Of a stretch of DNA of 64,000 nt, positions 8,114 to 16,038 are shown piece by piece. Within the stretch, counting starts at the first letter, position 1; each line of letters starts with the position of its first letter. Location of the stretch: positions 1 through 64,000 of the forward strand of contig NZ_VLKT01000001.1 of the NCBI RefSeq assembly GCF_007830515.1. Direction: 5' to 3'. Source of the DNA: Mesorhizobium tianshanense (GTDB lineage: Bacteria > Pseudomonadota > Alphaproteobacteria > Rhizobiales > Rhizobiaceae). A program made the position numbers and the translations under genes. The notes below the pieces were generated by a model that ran no database searches, was not told the origin of the DNA, and saw nothing but the letters and a program-made list of their open reading frames with translations.

Positions 8114-8581
8114 CTAGCTCGCCGGCACACCCTTCGGATGACGGTCGCCGATCAGGCCAAGCGTCAGGCCCTGCTCCAGCCATGCCTTGGCGCCGGCGAG
8201 CACGAGGGTGAAGCCGCCGGTTGAACCGATGGCCTCTTTCACCTGCTCGTCGCCATTGCCGGCAAAGCCGAAATTTCGGACCTCGATAAAGGTGGCACTC
8301 CCAGGCATTTCGGTGAAGGTCCAGACCACGGTGGTCGGCGGCTCGCTCCACTGCATGACGAGCTTCTTGTCCTTGACGATCTCGCTGACATCGACCGTCG
8401 TCGAGACGTCGTACATGCGCCATTCCCAGCGGACTTGCTTGCCGCTGTCCAGCCGGCCGCTGCCGTGCGTGAACCAGAATTTCGTGGTGATGGCCGGATC
8501 GACGATGGCTTCGAACACCTCTGCGACCGGCCGCCGGACCAGCATGCCGGCTTCGGCTGTCGGGTTTTCGCGGATCTCCAT
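8114..8581 (-). CDS. SRPBCC (AHSA1-like) domain protein
   Basis: 155 residues with the START/Bet v1-like fold of the AHSA1 family: RRPVAEVFEAIVDPAITTKFW at the N-terminus (the typical xVWxAltdPexxxxW opening), a central WEWRMYDV strand and a terminal helix. These proteins bind hydrophobic ligands, and no function can be assigned. It lies in a minus-strand group with two VOC proteins and a second SRPBCC protein, a combination often found beside an ArsR regulator. Confidence 0.82.
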   Translation of the reverse strand: MEIRENPTAEAGMLVRRPVAEVFEAIVDPAITTKFWFTHGSGRLDSGKQVRWEWRMYDVSTTVDVSEIVKDKKLVMQWSEPPTTVVWTFTEMPGSATFIEVRNFGFAGNGDEQVKEAIGSTGGFTLVLAGAKAWLEQGLTLGLIGDRHPKGVPAS

Positions 8582-8607
8582 GGGATGCTCCTTTCAGGCA
8601 TTGGCGC

Positions 8608-8970
8608 TCACCAGGCGTCGGGCTCGCGCACCATGTGAACGATGTTGGCCGGATTGGTGATCCAGCCACCGCGGAAGCCCTCGCCCAAGGGCTCGATGGC
8701 ATCGCAGCGCACAACGCCGGCCTTGGCGAAATGATCCGCGGCCACAGGGAAATCGTCGGTGAAAAGCTCCAGCCAGACCTCTGCCTGGCTTAGCATCGGC
8801 GCCTCATCGATCCACAGACGGTTGGGGCCGAGCTCGAAGCCGATTGCCGGCGCCTTGGCGGTGAACGGCTTCAAGCCGACGACGTCGCGGTAGAAGGCGA
8901 TCGTCTCCTCATACTGGTGCGGGGGCACTTTCATGGCGATGTTGATGCCGCCGGTGATTTTCGCGGTCAT
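8608..8970 (-). CDS. VOC family (glyoxalase-like) protein
   Basis: 120 residues with the beta-alpha-beta-beta-beta pattern of the vicinal oxygen chelate fold: MKVPPHQYEETIAFYRDVVGL near the start, FELGPNRLWIDE in the middle, and EVWLELFTDDF later. Substrate unknown. Single-module VOC proteins of this size dimerise to form the metal site. It starts about 26 bases upstream of the SRPBCC gene on the same strand, so they are likely co-transcribed. Confidence 0.78.
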   Translation of the reverse strand: MTAKITGGINIAMKVPPHQYEETIAFYRDVVGLKPFTAKAPAIGFELGPNRLWIDEAPMLSQAEVWLELFTDDFPVAADHFAKAGVVRCDAIEPLGEGFRGGWITNPANIVHMVREPDAW

Positions 8971-9018
8971 TGCTGGCTCCGTTGTCGTGCTCAGGTGTTG
9001 TTGGTCGGCTCGGCCTCG

Positions 9019-9414
9019 CTACGCCAGATTGATCTGCCAAGAGACTCCGAACCTGTCGTTCAGCCATGCGAAACGGCGGCTGAAGCCATAATTGTCGGGC
9101 GGCATCAGAAACGCGCCATCCTTTGCCAGAGCCGTAACAATGCCGTTCAACTCTGCCTCCGTGGAGCAATCCACATAGAGCGAGACCGACGGCGTGAACG
9201 TGAAGGCATGGTGCACGGGGCTGTTGTAGACCATCACGTCCAAGCCGCCACCGATGGACAAGCGCGCCAGCTTGACCGTTCCTTCCGGTCTGTCTTCGCC
9301 GGGGCCGTAACGTGTGACGTCAAGGACGCTGCTGCCGGGAATGGTCTCGCAATAGAGGGCCATTGCCTCCTCGGCCTTGCCCTCGAACATCAGGAATGGC
9401 GTTACACTCTTCAT
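9019..9414 (-). CDS. PhnB-like VOC family protein
   Basis: 131 residues opening MKSVTPFLMFEGKAEEAM, characteristic of the PhnB/3-demethylubiquinone-methyltransferase-like branch of VOC proteins, and ending in NDRFGVSWQINLA, also typical. It carries no methyltransferase domain, so old names of that kind are misleading. Function unknown. It lies between two SRPBCC genes and is probably under the same ArsR-type control. Confidence 0.82.
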   Translation of the reverse strand: MKSVTPFLMFEGKAEEAMALYCETIPGSSVLDVTRYGPGEDRPEGTVKLARLSIGGGLDVMVYNSPVHHAFTFTPSVSLYVDCSTEAELNGIVTALAKDGAFLMPPDNYGFSRRFAWLNDRFGVSWQINLA

Positions 9415-9436
9415 CGCACGTCTTCCTTACGGTCGC

Positions 9437-9919
9437 TCAAATATTGTCTTCGCTGGCCGGTTCACCCCTCATCTCGCTGCGGTAATAGCCGTCGCGCAGG
9501 TTGATGCCGTATTCGACATAGGCCTTCATGCAGGCCAGCATCTGCGACCAGCCCTCGCAGTTGAGGTAGGACTTCTTCAGGCCGACCGCGTCCTCGTGCC
9601 AGCCGGTCTCGGCGATGGTGACGAAGGTGCCGCCGTCGTCCAGCGGCTCGAAATTCATCTCGATGCGCGTCTTGTAGGCCGGCTTGCCGTCCGCGTCGGC
9701 AGCGTCCCAGCGCAGCACGATGCGGCTGTCTTTCTCCACTTCGTCGACCTCGACCGGGACCTTGCCCCACCAGACGACGCCTGCGCCCGCGACCAGCGGC
9801 GCGCTGGCGCCGCCGATCGTGGTGAAATAGCCGCTGAGCTTCCTGGGATTGACGACTGCGTCGAAGACCTCGGCAACCGGTTTGCCGATGCGGCCCGAAA
9901 CTCTGAATCCAAGGGACAT
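9437..9919 (-). CDS. SRPBCC (AHSA1-like) domain protein
   Basis: 160 residues. The ATG at complement(9917..9919) follows a GGAAGGAG site by 8 bases; a GTG two codons upstream is a possible alternative. It shows the AHSA1 pattern GRIGKPVAEVFDAVVNPRKL and a later WSQMLACMKAYVEYG helix. It is the first gene of the minus-strand group and is divergent from the ArsR regulator, with only about 50 bases between the two starts, so the palindrome at 9953-9972 can control both. Confidence 0.82.
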   Translation of the reverse strand: MSLGFRVSGRIGKPVAEVFDAVVNPRKLSGYFTTIGGASAPLVAGAGVVWWGKVPVEVDEVEKDSRIVLRWDAADADGKPAYKTRIEMNFEPLDDGGTFVTIAETGWHEDAVGLKKSYLNCEGWSQMLACMKAYVEYGINLRDGYYRSEMRGEPASEDNI

Positions 9920-9952
9920 ATTCACAGCTCCTTCCTTGATTGGGCAGACAAT

Positions 9953-9972
9953 ATGTTATAAAAACATAACAT
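9953..9972. promoter_or_regulatory. Likely ArsR-type operator overlapping the regulator's start codon
   Basis: ATGTTAT at 9953-9959 and ATAACAT at 9966-9972 form a perfect 7-6-7 inverted repeat between the divergent SRPBCC gene and the ArsR-family gene. The right arm includes the first two bases of the regulator's ATG. Its size and symmetry suit a winged-helix ArsR dimer, so autoregulation is likely. Confidence 0.65.
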
Positions 9973-10294
9973 GTCAAGCCGATCGCAAGACGACAATGTT
10001 TTCAAGGCGCTGGCGCATCCGCGCCGGCGCGCTTTGCTGGACGAGCTGAAGGATGCACCGAAGACCACCGGCATGCTGTGCGATGCCTTCCCCGACATGG
10101 ACCGTTGCACCGTCATGCTGCATCTGAAGGTGCTGGAGGAGGCTGATTTGGTCGTCGCGCGGCGCGAGGGGCGCGAGCGCTGGAACCACCTCAATGCGCT
10201 GCCGATCAAGCAGATCCACGACCGCTGGATCAGCGAATACGCCACCCACGCGATCAGCATTCTCAACCGACTGAAATCCGATCTGGAAGAGTGA
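9971..10294 (+). CDS. ArsR-family winged-helix transcriptional regulator
   Basis: 107 residues with the typical ArsR opening VFKALAHPRRRALLDELKDA and recognition region TVMLHLKVLEEADLVVARREG. There is no cysteine metal-site motif of the ELCVCDL kind, so it is probably one of the non-metal ArsR regulators that accompany SRPBCC/AHSA1 genes. No ribosome-binding site precedes the ATG. TTGATT at 9936 and TATAAA at 9957 would place the transcript start at or next to the ATG, so the message may be leaderless. Confidence 0.85.
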   Translation: MSSRSQDDNVFKALAHPRRRALLDELKDAPKTTGMLCDAFPDMDRCTVMLHLKVLEEADLVVARREGRERWNHLNALPIKQIHDRWISEYATHAISILNRLKSDLEE

Positions 10295-10519
10295 ACGGCC
10301 GCAGGAATGCAGCTGGCGGGCTTGTTGCGCATCACCCTTACCGCACGGCTGGACGAATTGAGCCGATTTATCTATAAGCCGGCCATTCCGATAGAGAGCG
10401 CCGTACGTCCATCCGGACGCATCAGGGACGTTCTGAAGTTTTGAATTCGAGCATTTTGGCGCAAGGCGAGGTCATTATCTCGCTGCAGGATGCTCTGCCA
10501 AGAAGATGACAGGGGTGCC

Positions 10520-11269
10520 ATGGCTGGCCATTCACAGTTCAAGAACATCATGCACCGCAAGGGCCGTCAGGACGCGGTGCGGTCGAAAATGTTTTCCAAG
10601 CTGGCGCGCGAAATAACCGTCGCCGCCAAGAGCGGCACACCGGATCCGTCGATGAACCCGCGCCTGCGCTTGGCCGTGCAGAACGCCAAGGCGGTGTCGA
10701 TGCCGAAGGACAACATCCAGCGCGCCATCAACAAGGCATCGATGGGCGACGCCGAGACTTACGAAGCCGTGCGCTACGAAGGCTACGGGCCGGGTGGCGT
10801 TGCGCTGATCGTCGAGGCGCTGACCGACAACCGCAACCGCTCGGCGTCGAATGTGCGTGCCGCCTTCACCAAGGCCGGCGGAGCGATGGGCGAAACCGGC
10901 TCGGTGTCGTTCATGTGGGACCGTGCTGGCGAAATCGTCTATCCGGCGTCAGTCGGCAGCGCCGAGAAGGTCATGGACGCGGCGATCGAAGCCGGCGCCG
11001 ACGACGTCCAGTCGGACGAGGACGGCCATACGATCTATTGCGCCTTCGAGAACCTGGGCGAGGTCTCGAAGGCGCTGGAAGACGCGCTCGGCGAGGCAGA
11101 GTCGGTGAAGCCGATCTGGAAGCCGCAGACCAATATCGCGGTCGACGAGGAGCGGGCGCAGTCGCTGATGAAGCTGGTCGCCACGCTCGAGGATGACGAC
11201 GACGTGCAAAGCGTCTACGCCAATTTCGAGGTGGACGACGAGACCATGGCAAAGCTCAGCGCGGCATGA
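10520..11269 (+). CDS. YebC/PmpR family protein
   Basis: 249 residues starting [18 protein letters not shown], the hallmark opening of the family, with an AGGGG site a few bases upstream. The middle ([19 protein letters not shown]) and the acidic C-terminal domain are conserved. Members act as transcriptional regulators in some bacteria and more recently have been tied to relief of ribosome stalling. In many proteobacteria yebC lies beside ruvC, but here ruvCAB is 20 kb away. Its stop codon overlaps the start of the next gene. Confidence 0.93.
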   Translation: MAGHSQFKNIMHRKGRQDAVRSKMFSKLAREITVAAKSGTPDPSMNPRLRLAVQNAKAVSMPKDNIQRAINKASMGDAETYEAVRYEGYGPGGVALIVEALTDNRNRSASNVRAAFTKAGGAMGETGSVSFMWDRAGEIVYPASVGSAEKVMDAAIEAGADDVQSDEDGHTIYCAFENLGEVSKALEDALGEAESVKPIWKPQTNIAVDEERAQSLMKLVATLEDDDDVQSVYANFEVDDETMAKLSAA

Positions 11270-11312
11270 GCCAAACTCAGCCCGGCATGAGCGGAGCTCA
11301 ATCTGACATGAC
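11250..11312 (+). repeat. Three imperfect 21-nt tandem repeats across a gene junction
   Basis: Units at 11250-11270, 11272-11291 and 11292-11312 share the pattern (A)GCTCAxxxxxGGCATGAG. Each carries an ATGA, and the three ATGs (11266, 11287, 11308) are in the same frame, so the repeat offers three in-frame start codons for the SelW-like protein directly after yebC. Confidence 0.6.
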
Positions 11313-11634
11313 CGAACAGGCGCTGCCCATCATCCGCATCACCTACTGCACGCAGTGCCTGTGGCTGCTGCGCGCGGGCTGGATGGCGCAGGAGCTGCTG
11401 TCCACCTTCGGAACGGATCTGGGCGAGGTGACGCTGGTGCCCGGCACCGGCGGCATCTTCACCATTTCGTGCAACGATACGCTGGTCTGGGACCGCAAGC
11501 GCGACGGCGGCTTTCCCGATGCCGCAAGGCTCAAGCAACTGGTCCGCGACGTGATCGATCCCGACCGCGATCTCGGCCATGCCGACCGCAAAGGCCACAA
11601 GTCAAAAGACACCACGTCAAAAGACCTTGGCTGA
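11266..11634 (+). CDS. SelW/SelT/Rdx-family thioredoxin-fold protein (Cys form)
   Basis: 122 residues from the ATG that overlaps the yebC stop (ATGA). The Rdx motif C28-T-Q-C31 after a first beta-strand (IIRITY) corresponds to the CxxU/CxxC of selenoprotein [14 protein letters not shown] and [14 protein letters not shown] are typical of bacterial members. Selenocysteine is replaced by cysteine. A redox role is inferred, and the partner is unknown. Residues 1-14 come from the tandem repeat, so the true start may be the ATG at 11287 or 11308. Confidence 0.85.
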   Translation: MSQTQPGMSGAQSDMTEQALPIIRITYCTQCLWLLRAGWMAQELLSTFGTDLGEVTLVPGTGGIFTISCNDTLVWDRKRDGGFPDAARLKQLVRDVIDPDRDLGHADRKGHKSKDTTSKDLG

Positions 11635-11665
11635 CGCAGGGTCTTTTCCGTTTCTGCCCCTGCAT

Positions 11666-12145
11666 TCACCGCCATGCCATGATGAAGCAACCCAGCGCCG
11701 CGATGGCGGTAACGGTGCGGACGTGGTTCCACATCACCCAGTCGCTGAGATAGGTGGCCCACACCGCGGCGCCATTGGTGCTCGCCGGATCGACGGCGGC
11801 CAGCGCGTTGTTGAGTGGCACGTTGAAGATCATCGTCACGATCGGGCTGCCGATGAGATAGATCAGGGCGCCGGCGAGTAGCCAGAACGAACCCGGTTGG
11901 TTCCAACCGATGACAGCGCCGACGGCGAGGACAAGGCAGATCAGCCCGGTGCCAAAAAGCGCGGTCATGAACATCGGGGTCACCGCAGTGACATTGATCG
12001 AATTCATGGCGGCAATGCCGCCCGCGGCGGGCATGCGGGCGAGGCCCGGCATGACGAAGCTGGAAAAGGCGAAGAAAACGCCGCCGACGATGCCTGAGCC
12101 AAGGGCTGCGATGAAGGTGAGGGTGGGAAGCAGCTTCATGATCAT
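11666..12145 (-). CDS. DUF1772 (anthrone-oxygenase-like) membrane protein
   Basis: 159 residues with four hydrophobic helices. The pattern GSGIVGGVFFAFSSFVMPGL near the N-terminus and the later NVPLNNALA segment are typical of DUF1772. Function in bacteria is unknown. The start was taken at the ATG one base after the stop of the upstream NmrA-like gene (TGACATG), implying translational coupling. Confidence 0.82.
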   Translation of the reverse strand: MIMKLLPTLTFIAALGSGIVGGVFFAFSSFVMPGLARMPAAGGIAAMNSINVTAVTPMFMTALFGTGLICLVLAVGAVIGWNQPGSFWLLAGALIYLIGSPIVTMIFNVPLNNALAAVDPASTNGAAVWATYLSDWVMWNHVRTVTAIAALGCFIMAWR

Positions 12146-12146
12146 G

Positions 12147-12980
12147 TCAGTCACTCCAGATGCCCGTAGCGGCGGTTTCGGTTGCATAGGTGGAAAAATC
12201 TTTTGGGGCGCGGCCGAGCACGCGCTCGACGCCGTCAGTCAGCGACTCGTTGCGGCCGTCGAGCACCTCGGTGAACAGCTCGTTGAGCAGCCGGGCGAAC
12301 TCGGCCGGCAGCTCGTACCCGGCTACTGCGGCGGTGAACTCGGCATGCGAAATCCTGATAAAGCGGATGTCGCGGCCGGCCGCCATGCCGATCTCGGCGA
12401 CCGCCTCGGCGAAGCTCAGCAGCCGCGGCCCGGTCAGCTCGTAAAGCTGGCCGACATGGCCGTGCCGGGTAAGCACCGTCACGGCGGCGTCGGCGATATC
12501 GTCGGCGTCGACGAACGGTTCTCCGACAGTGCCGACCGGCAAAGCTACCTCACCGGCGAGCAGCGGATCGAGCAAAAAACTCTCGCTGAAGTTCTGGGCG
12601 AACCAGGCACAGCGCAGGATCGTCCAGTCGGCGCCTGAGGCTTTCAGCGTATCCTCGGCGCGTTGCGCTTCCGTTTCGCCGCGGCCTGACAACAGCACCA
12701 GCCGGCGCACACCGCGCTCCACGGCAAAATTGGCGAAGGCGCCGACCGCTTCGGCGGCACCGGGCACCGCAAGATCGGGGTAGTAGCTGATGTAGACGGC
12801 GCCCACACCGTGCAGTGCCGGTGCCCAGGTCGTGTTGTTTTCCCAGTCGAAGGGCGGCGTGCCCGAGCGCGAGCCGATCCGCACCGGCAGGCCCTGCGCC
12901 GTCAGTCGGTCCGCGAGACGACGGCCGGTCTTGCCGGTGCCGCCGAGGATCAAGGTCGGTTTTCTTGCGGTCGCGTTCAT
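12147..12980 (-). CDS. NmrA-like NAD(P)-binding oxidoreductase
   Basis: 277 residues with an atypical short-chain-dehydrogenase fold. The dinucleotide loop is G13-G14-T-G16-K-T-G19, and RRLVLLSGRGE and TILRCAWFAQNF follow the NmrA/HSCARG pattern. The catalytic YxxxK is not evident, so it may be a redox sensor or an isomerase/reductase of unknown substrate. It forms a two-gene unit with the DUF1772 protein and is divergent from a TetR regulator that probably controls it. Confidence 0.85.
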   Translation of the reverse strand: MNATARKPTLILGGTGKTGRRLADRLTAQGLPVRIGSRSGTPPFDWENNTTWAPALHGVGAVYISYYPDLAVPGAAEAVGAFANFAVERGVRRLVLLSGRGETEAQRAEDTLKASGADWTILRCAWFAQNFSESFLLDPLLAGEVALPVGTVGEPFVDADDIADAAVTVLTRHGHVGQLYELTGPRLLSFAEAVAEIGMAAGRDIRFIRISHAEFTAAVAGYELPAEFARLLNELFTEVLDGRNESLTDGVERVLGRAPKDFSTYATETAATGIWSD

Positions 12981-13004
12981 GGTTATTCTCCTCTGTTTCT
13001 AAAC

Positions 13005-13018
13005 ATGAGCAATCCTCA
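13005..13018. promoter_or_regulatory. Possible TetR operator
   Basis: TGAG-N5-CTCA (13006-13018), inside AAACATGAGCAATCCTCACAT, lies between the divergent nmrA-like and tetR-like genes. The symmetry is short, so this is only a candidate operator. Confidence 0.3.
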
Positions 13019-13090
13019 CATTTGCAAAACGTGATAAACCCTCGTATTTATGAGTCAAGCCAATTGTTGATCGTTCGCCTGGAGACAGTG

Positions 13091-13732
13091 ATGGAAGGCT
13101 CGACCGTATCGAATTCACAGGATGGCCAGATCGCATCGCCGCGTCGGGCACCGAGCCAGCAACGCAGCCGCGAGCGGGTCGAGCGGATGCTGGCCGCAGC
13201 CTCCGCGCTGACCGCCGAGCAAGGCAGCGACGCCATGCGCATGGGCGAAGTGGCGGAACGGGCCGGGGTGTCGATCGGCTCGCTCTACCAGTTCTTCCCG
13301 GACAAGCGGGCGATCATCTGGGCGCTGGCCGAGCGCTACACCGCCGAAAGCCAGGCCTGCATCTCAGCCGCACTGGCAGATGTCACTGATGTCGAAGGCC
13401 TGCGTCGGGCGTTTTCGGAGCTGGTGGATATCTATTACGGACTGTTCCTGGCGGAGCCGGTGATGCGCGACATCTGGTCGGGCACGCAGGCCGACAAGGC
13501 GCTACGTGAGCTCGAGCTCGCCGACAGCCGGGCCAATGCCGAATTCCTCACGGCGGTGCTAAAGCGGTTGCGGCCTGTCGCCGATCCGGCGGCGCTGGAA
13601 ACGACGGCGTTTCTCATCTGGCAGATGGGTGAGGCCACCATGCGGCTGGCGATCTCGGTCGGGCGGCAAGAAGGCGACGACCTGGTCGCCGCCTACAAGC
13701 GCATGGCGCTGCGCGAACTGGTCGGCGAATAG
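13091..13732 (+). CDS. TetR-family transcriptional regulator
   Basis: 213 residues from the ATG at 13091, preceded by GGAG. The DNA-binding domain occupies about residues 20-70 (RSRERVERMLAAASAL, then MGEVAERAGVSIGSLYQFF, the helix-turn-helix). The C-terminal ligand domain is variable. Being divergent from the NmrA-like/DUF1772 pair, it most likely represses that pair in response to an unknown small molecule. Confidence 0.9.
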   Translation: MEGSTVSNSQDGQIASPRRAPSQQRSRERVERMLAAASALTAEQGSDAMRMGEVAERAGVSIGSLYQFFPDKRAIIWALAERYTAESQACISAALADVTDVEGLRRAFSELVDIYYGLFLAEPVMRDIWSGTQADKALRELELADSRANAEFLTAVLKRLRPVADPAALETTAFLIWQMGEATMRLAISVGRQEGDDLVAAYKRMALRELVGE

Positions 13733-13752
13733 GCCGCATTTCGGCAACAAAA

Positions 13753-13776
13753 AACCCGCCACGAGGGCGGGTTCTT
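13753..13776. terminator. Intrinsic terminator between tetR and rpmE
   Basis: AACCCGCC (13753-13760) pairs with GGCGGGTT (13766-13773) around a 5-base loop. It has an A-run on the left and TTCTT on the right, so it may serve both converging genes. Confidence 0.75.
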
Positions 13777-13797
13777 GATCTGCGAAAGCCCTGCGGC

Positions 13798-14019
13798 TTA
13801 GAGGCCGAAGCCTTCGAAACGCTTCTTGAACTTCGACAGGCGGCCGCCGCGGTCGAGCAAGGTCTGCTGGCCGCCGGTCCAGGCCGGGTGGGTGGTCGGG
13901 TCGATGTCGAGGTTCATCGTGTCGCCTTCCTTGCCCCAGGTCGAGCGGGTCATGTATTCGGTGCCGTCGGTCATGACGACCTTGATCGTGTGGTAGTCGG
14001 GATGGATGTCGGTCTTCAT
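13798..14019 (-). CDS. rpmE: 50S ribosomal protein L31
   Basis: 73 residues beginning [19 protein letters not shown], the standard L31 opening. The alphaproteobacterial version lacks the zinc-binding cysteines of the C+ form; no cysteine is present at all. [12 protein letters not shown] is conserved. It is a single gene, convergent with the TetR gene and sharing the terminator between them. Confidence 0.95.
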   Translation of the reverse strand: MKTDIHPDYHTIKVVMTDGTEYMTRSTWGKEGDTMNLDIDPTTHPAWTGGQQTLLDRGGRLSKFKKRFEGFGL

Positions 14020-14221
14020 TGTGCTATTCCTGGTTCGCCGGCGCTGCTGACGGGCACAAAGCCTGCGTCGATGCGCCCCTTTTTAAAACTCGAAGCCGCA
14101 GCTATTGAGGAGCCACGGCTTCTAAAACGGTCGGCGAGCCTATACATCAGCCGGAATTGAATCACAAGGCCGCGGCAAGCGCATATTGGGGCGCATGTCA
14201 AAAGAGCCAGAGGAAACGGTC

Positions 14222-16024
14222 ATGGCGCACACCAGTGGCGATGCAGACGCGCGCAGGCGTTCGCTCAAGCCGCTGCGGCGCCTATTCCCCTACATCACCC
14301 GTTACCGGAAAATGGTCATTGGCGCGGTCGTCTCGCTGACCGTCGCGGCGGCGACGACGCTGGCGCTGCCGCTGGCCGTGCGGCGGATGATCGACCACGG
14401 CTTTTCCGCTTCCGATTCCGGCTTCATCGCCGAGTACTTCGCCATGCTGGTCGTGATGGCTGCCTTGTTAGCCGCGGCGTCGGCCAGCCGCTACTATTTC
14501 GTCATCACGCTGGGCGAGCGCGTCGTCGCCGACATCCGCAGCGACGTGTTCCGCCATGTCACGACACTGTCGCCGTCCTTCTTCGACACCGCTCAGTCGG
14601 GCGAGATCGTGTCGCGGCTCGCCGCCGATACGACGCAGGTGAAGTCGGCGGTCGGTGCCACCGCATCGGTGGCGCTTCGCAACGTCATCCTGGGTCTCGG
14701 CGCGGTGGCGATGATGGTTTTCACCAGCCCGAAACTGTCCGGCCTCGTCATCGCCGCCATCCCGGTGATCGTGCTGCCGCTGGTTGCCTTTGGTCGCGCG
14801 GTGCGCCGCAAATCGCGGCTGGCGCAGGACACGCTGGCCGACGCCACGGCGTACGCCAGCGAGCAGATCGGCGCGGTGCGCACGCTGCAGGCCTTCACCA
14901 ACGAGAAGCTGGTCACCGGGCATTTTTCATCTACCGTGGAAGCCGCCTTCGAGGCGGCGCGGTCCTCGATCTTTGCCCGATCCTTCCTCACCTTCTTCGC
15001 CATCTTCATGATCTTTTCCTCGGTGGTGGCGGTGCTGTGGTTCGGTTCGCGAGACGTGCTCGACGGCACGCTGTCGCCAGGCACGCTCGGCCAGTTCCTG
15101 CTCTATTCGGTGTTCGCCGCCGGCGCGCTCGGCGCGCTGTCGGAAGTGTGGGGCGAGCTTTCTCAGGCGGCGGGCGCTGCCGAACGGCTGACCGAGATCC
15201 TGGCCGAGAAGCCCGCGATCCAGGCTCCCGCGCATCCAAAACTGCTGCCGGCGACGGTCAGAGGCGCAATCAGTTTCGACGACGTGTCCTTCTCCTATCC
15301 GGCTGGGCCCGACCGTGCCGCCGTCCACGGCCTGAGTTTCCAGGTCAAGCCCGGCGAGACGGTGGCGATCGTCGGCCCGTCGGGCGCGGGCAAGAGCACC
15401 GTCTTTTCGCTGCTCCTGCGCTTCTACGACCCCGAGACAGGCAAGATCATGATCGACGGTGTCGATGTGCGCGAGGCCGACCCTGCCGCCATACGAGAAC
15501 GCATCGCCATCGTGCCGCAGGACGTCACCATCTTCGCGGCCAGCGCACGCAACAATATCGGCTTCGGTCGTCCGGACGCCAGCGACGCCGAGATCGAGGC
15601 AGCGGCGAAAGATGCGCTTGCCGACGAATTCATCCTAAAGCTTGAGAAAGGCTATGACAGTCAGGTCGGCGAGCGCGGCGTGACGCTGTCCGGCGGCCAG
15701 CGCCAGCGCGTGGCGATTGCCCGCGCGATTCTGCGCGACGCGCCGATCCTGCTGCTCGACGAGGCGACCTCGGCGCTCGACGCCGAAAGCGAGACGCTGG
15801 TGCAGACGGCGCTGGAACGGCTGATGCAGGACCGCACCACGATCGTCATCGCCCACCGGCTGGCGACGGTGCTGAAGGCCGACCGGATCCTGGTCATGGA
15901 TGGCGGCTGCATCGTCGAGGAAGGCACGCACCAGAGCCTCGTCACCAAGGGCGGCATCTATGCCCGGCTGGCTAAGCTGCAATTCGAAACCGGGGCGAAT
16001 GCTTTCAGGGGCGCTGCGGAATAG
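14222..16024 (+). CDS. ABC exporter, fused permease and ATPase (MsbA/lipid A exporter-like)
   Basis: 600 residues from the ATG at 14222, which has GAGGAAA 5 bases upstream; an ATG at 14195 would add nine residues. Six transmembrane helices fill residues about 25-310. The ATPase has Walker A G385-PSGAGKST, LSGGQ at about 489-493, Walker B ILLLDEATSALD and the H-loop histidine in IVIAHRL. It is a half-transporter that should homodimerise. Its substrate cannot be told; lipid or drug export is typical of the group. It is next to rpmE, as in many rhizobia as far as I recall. Confidence 0.88.
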   Translation: MAHTSGDADARRRSLKPLRRLFPYITRYRKMVIGAVVSLTVAAATTLALPLAVRRMIDHGFSASDSGFIAEYFAMLVVMAALLAAASASRYYFVITLGERVVADIRSDVFRHVTTLSPSFFDTAQSGEIVSRLAADTTQVKSAVGATASVALRNVILGLGAVAMMVFTSPKLSGLVIAAIPVIVLPLVAFGRAVRRKSRLAQDTLADATAYASEQIGAVRTLQAFTNEKLVTGHFSSTVEAAFEAARSSIFARSFLTFFAIFMIFSSVVAVLWFGSRDVLDGTLSPGTLGQFLLYSVFAAGALGALSEVWGELSQAAGAAERLTEILAEKPAIQAPAHPKLLPATVRGAISFDDVSFSYPAGPDRAAVHGLSFQVKPGETVAIVGPSGAGKSTVFSLLLRFYDPETGKIMIDGVDVREADPAAIRERIAIVPQDVTIFAASARNNIGFGRPDASDAEIEAAAKDALADEFILKLEKGYDSQVGERGVTLSGGQRQRVAIARAILRDAPILLLDEATSALDAESETLVQTALERLMQDRTTIVIAHRLATVLKADRILVMDGGCIVEEGTHQSLVTKGGIYARLAKLQFETGANAFRGAAE

Positions 16025-16038
16025 GCCCTTTCACCGGT

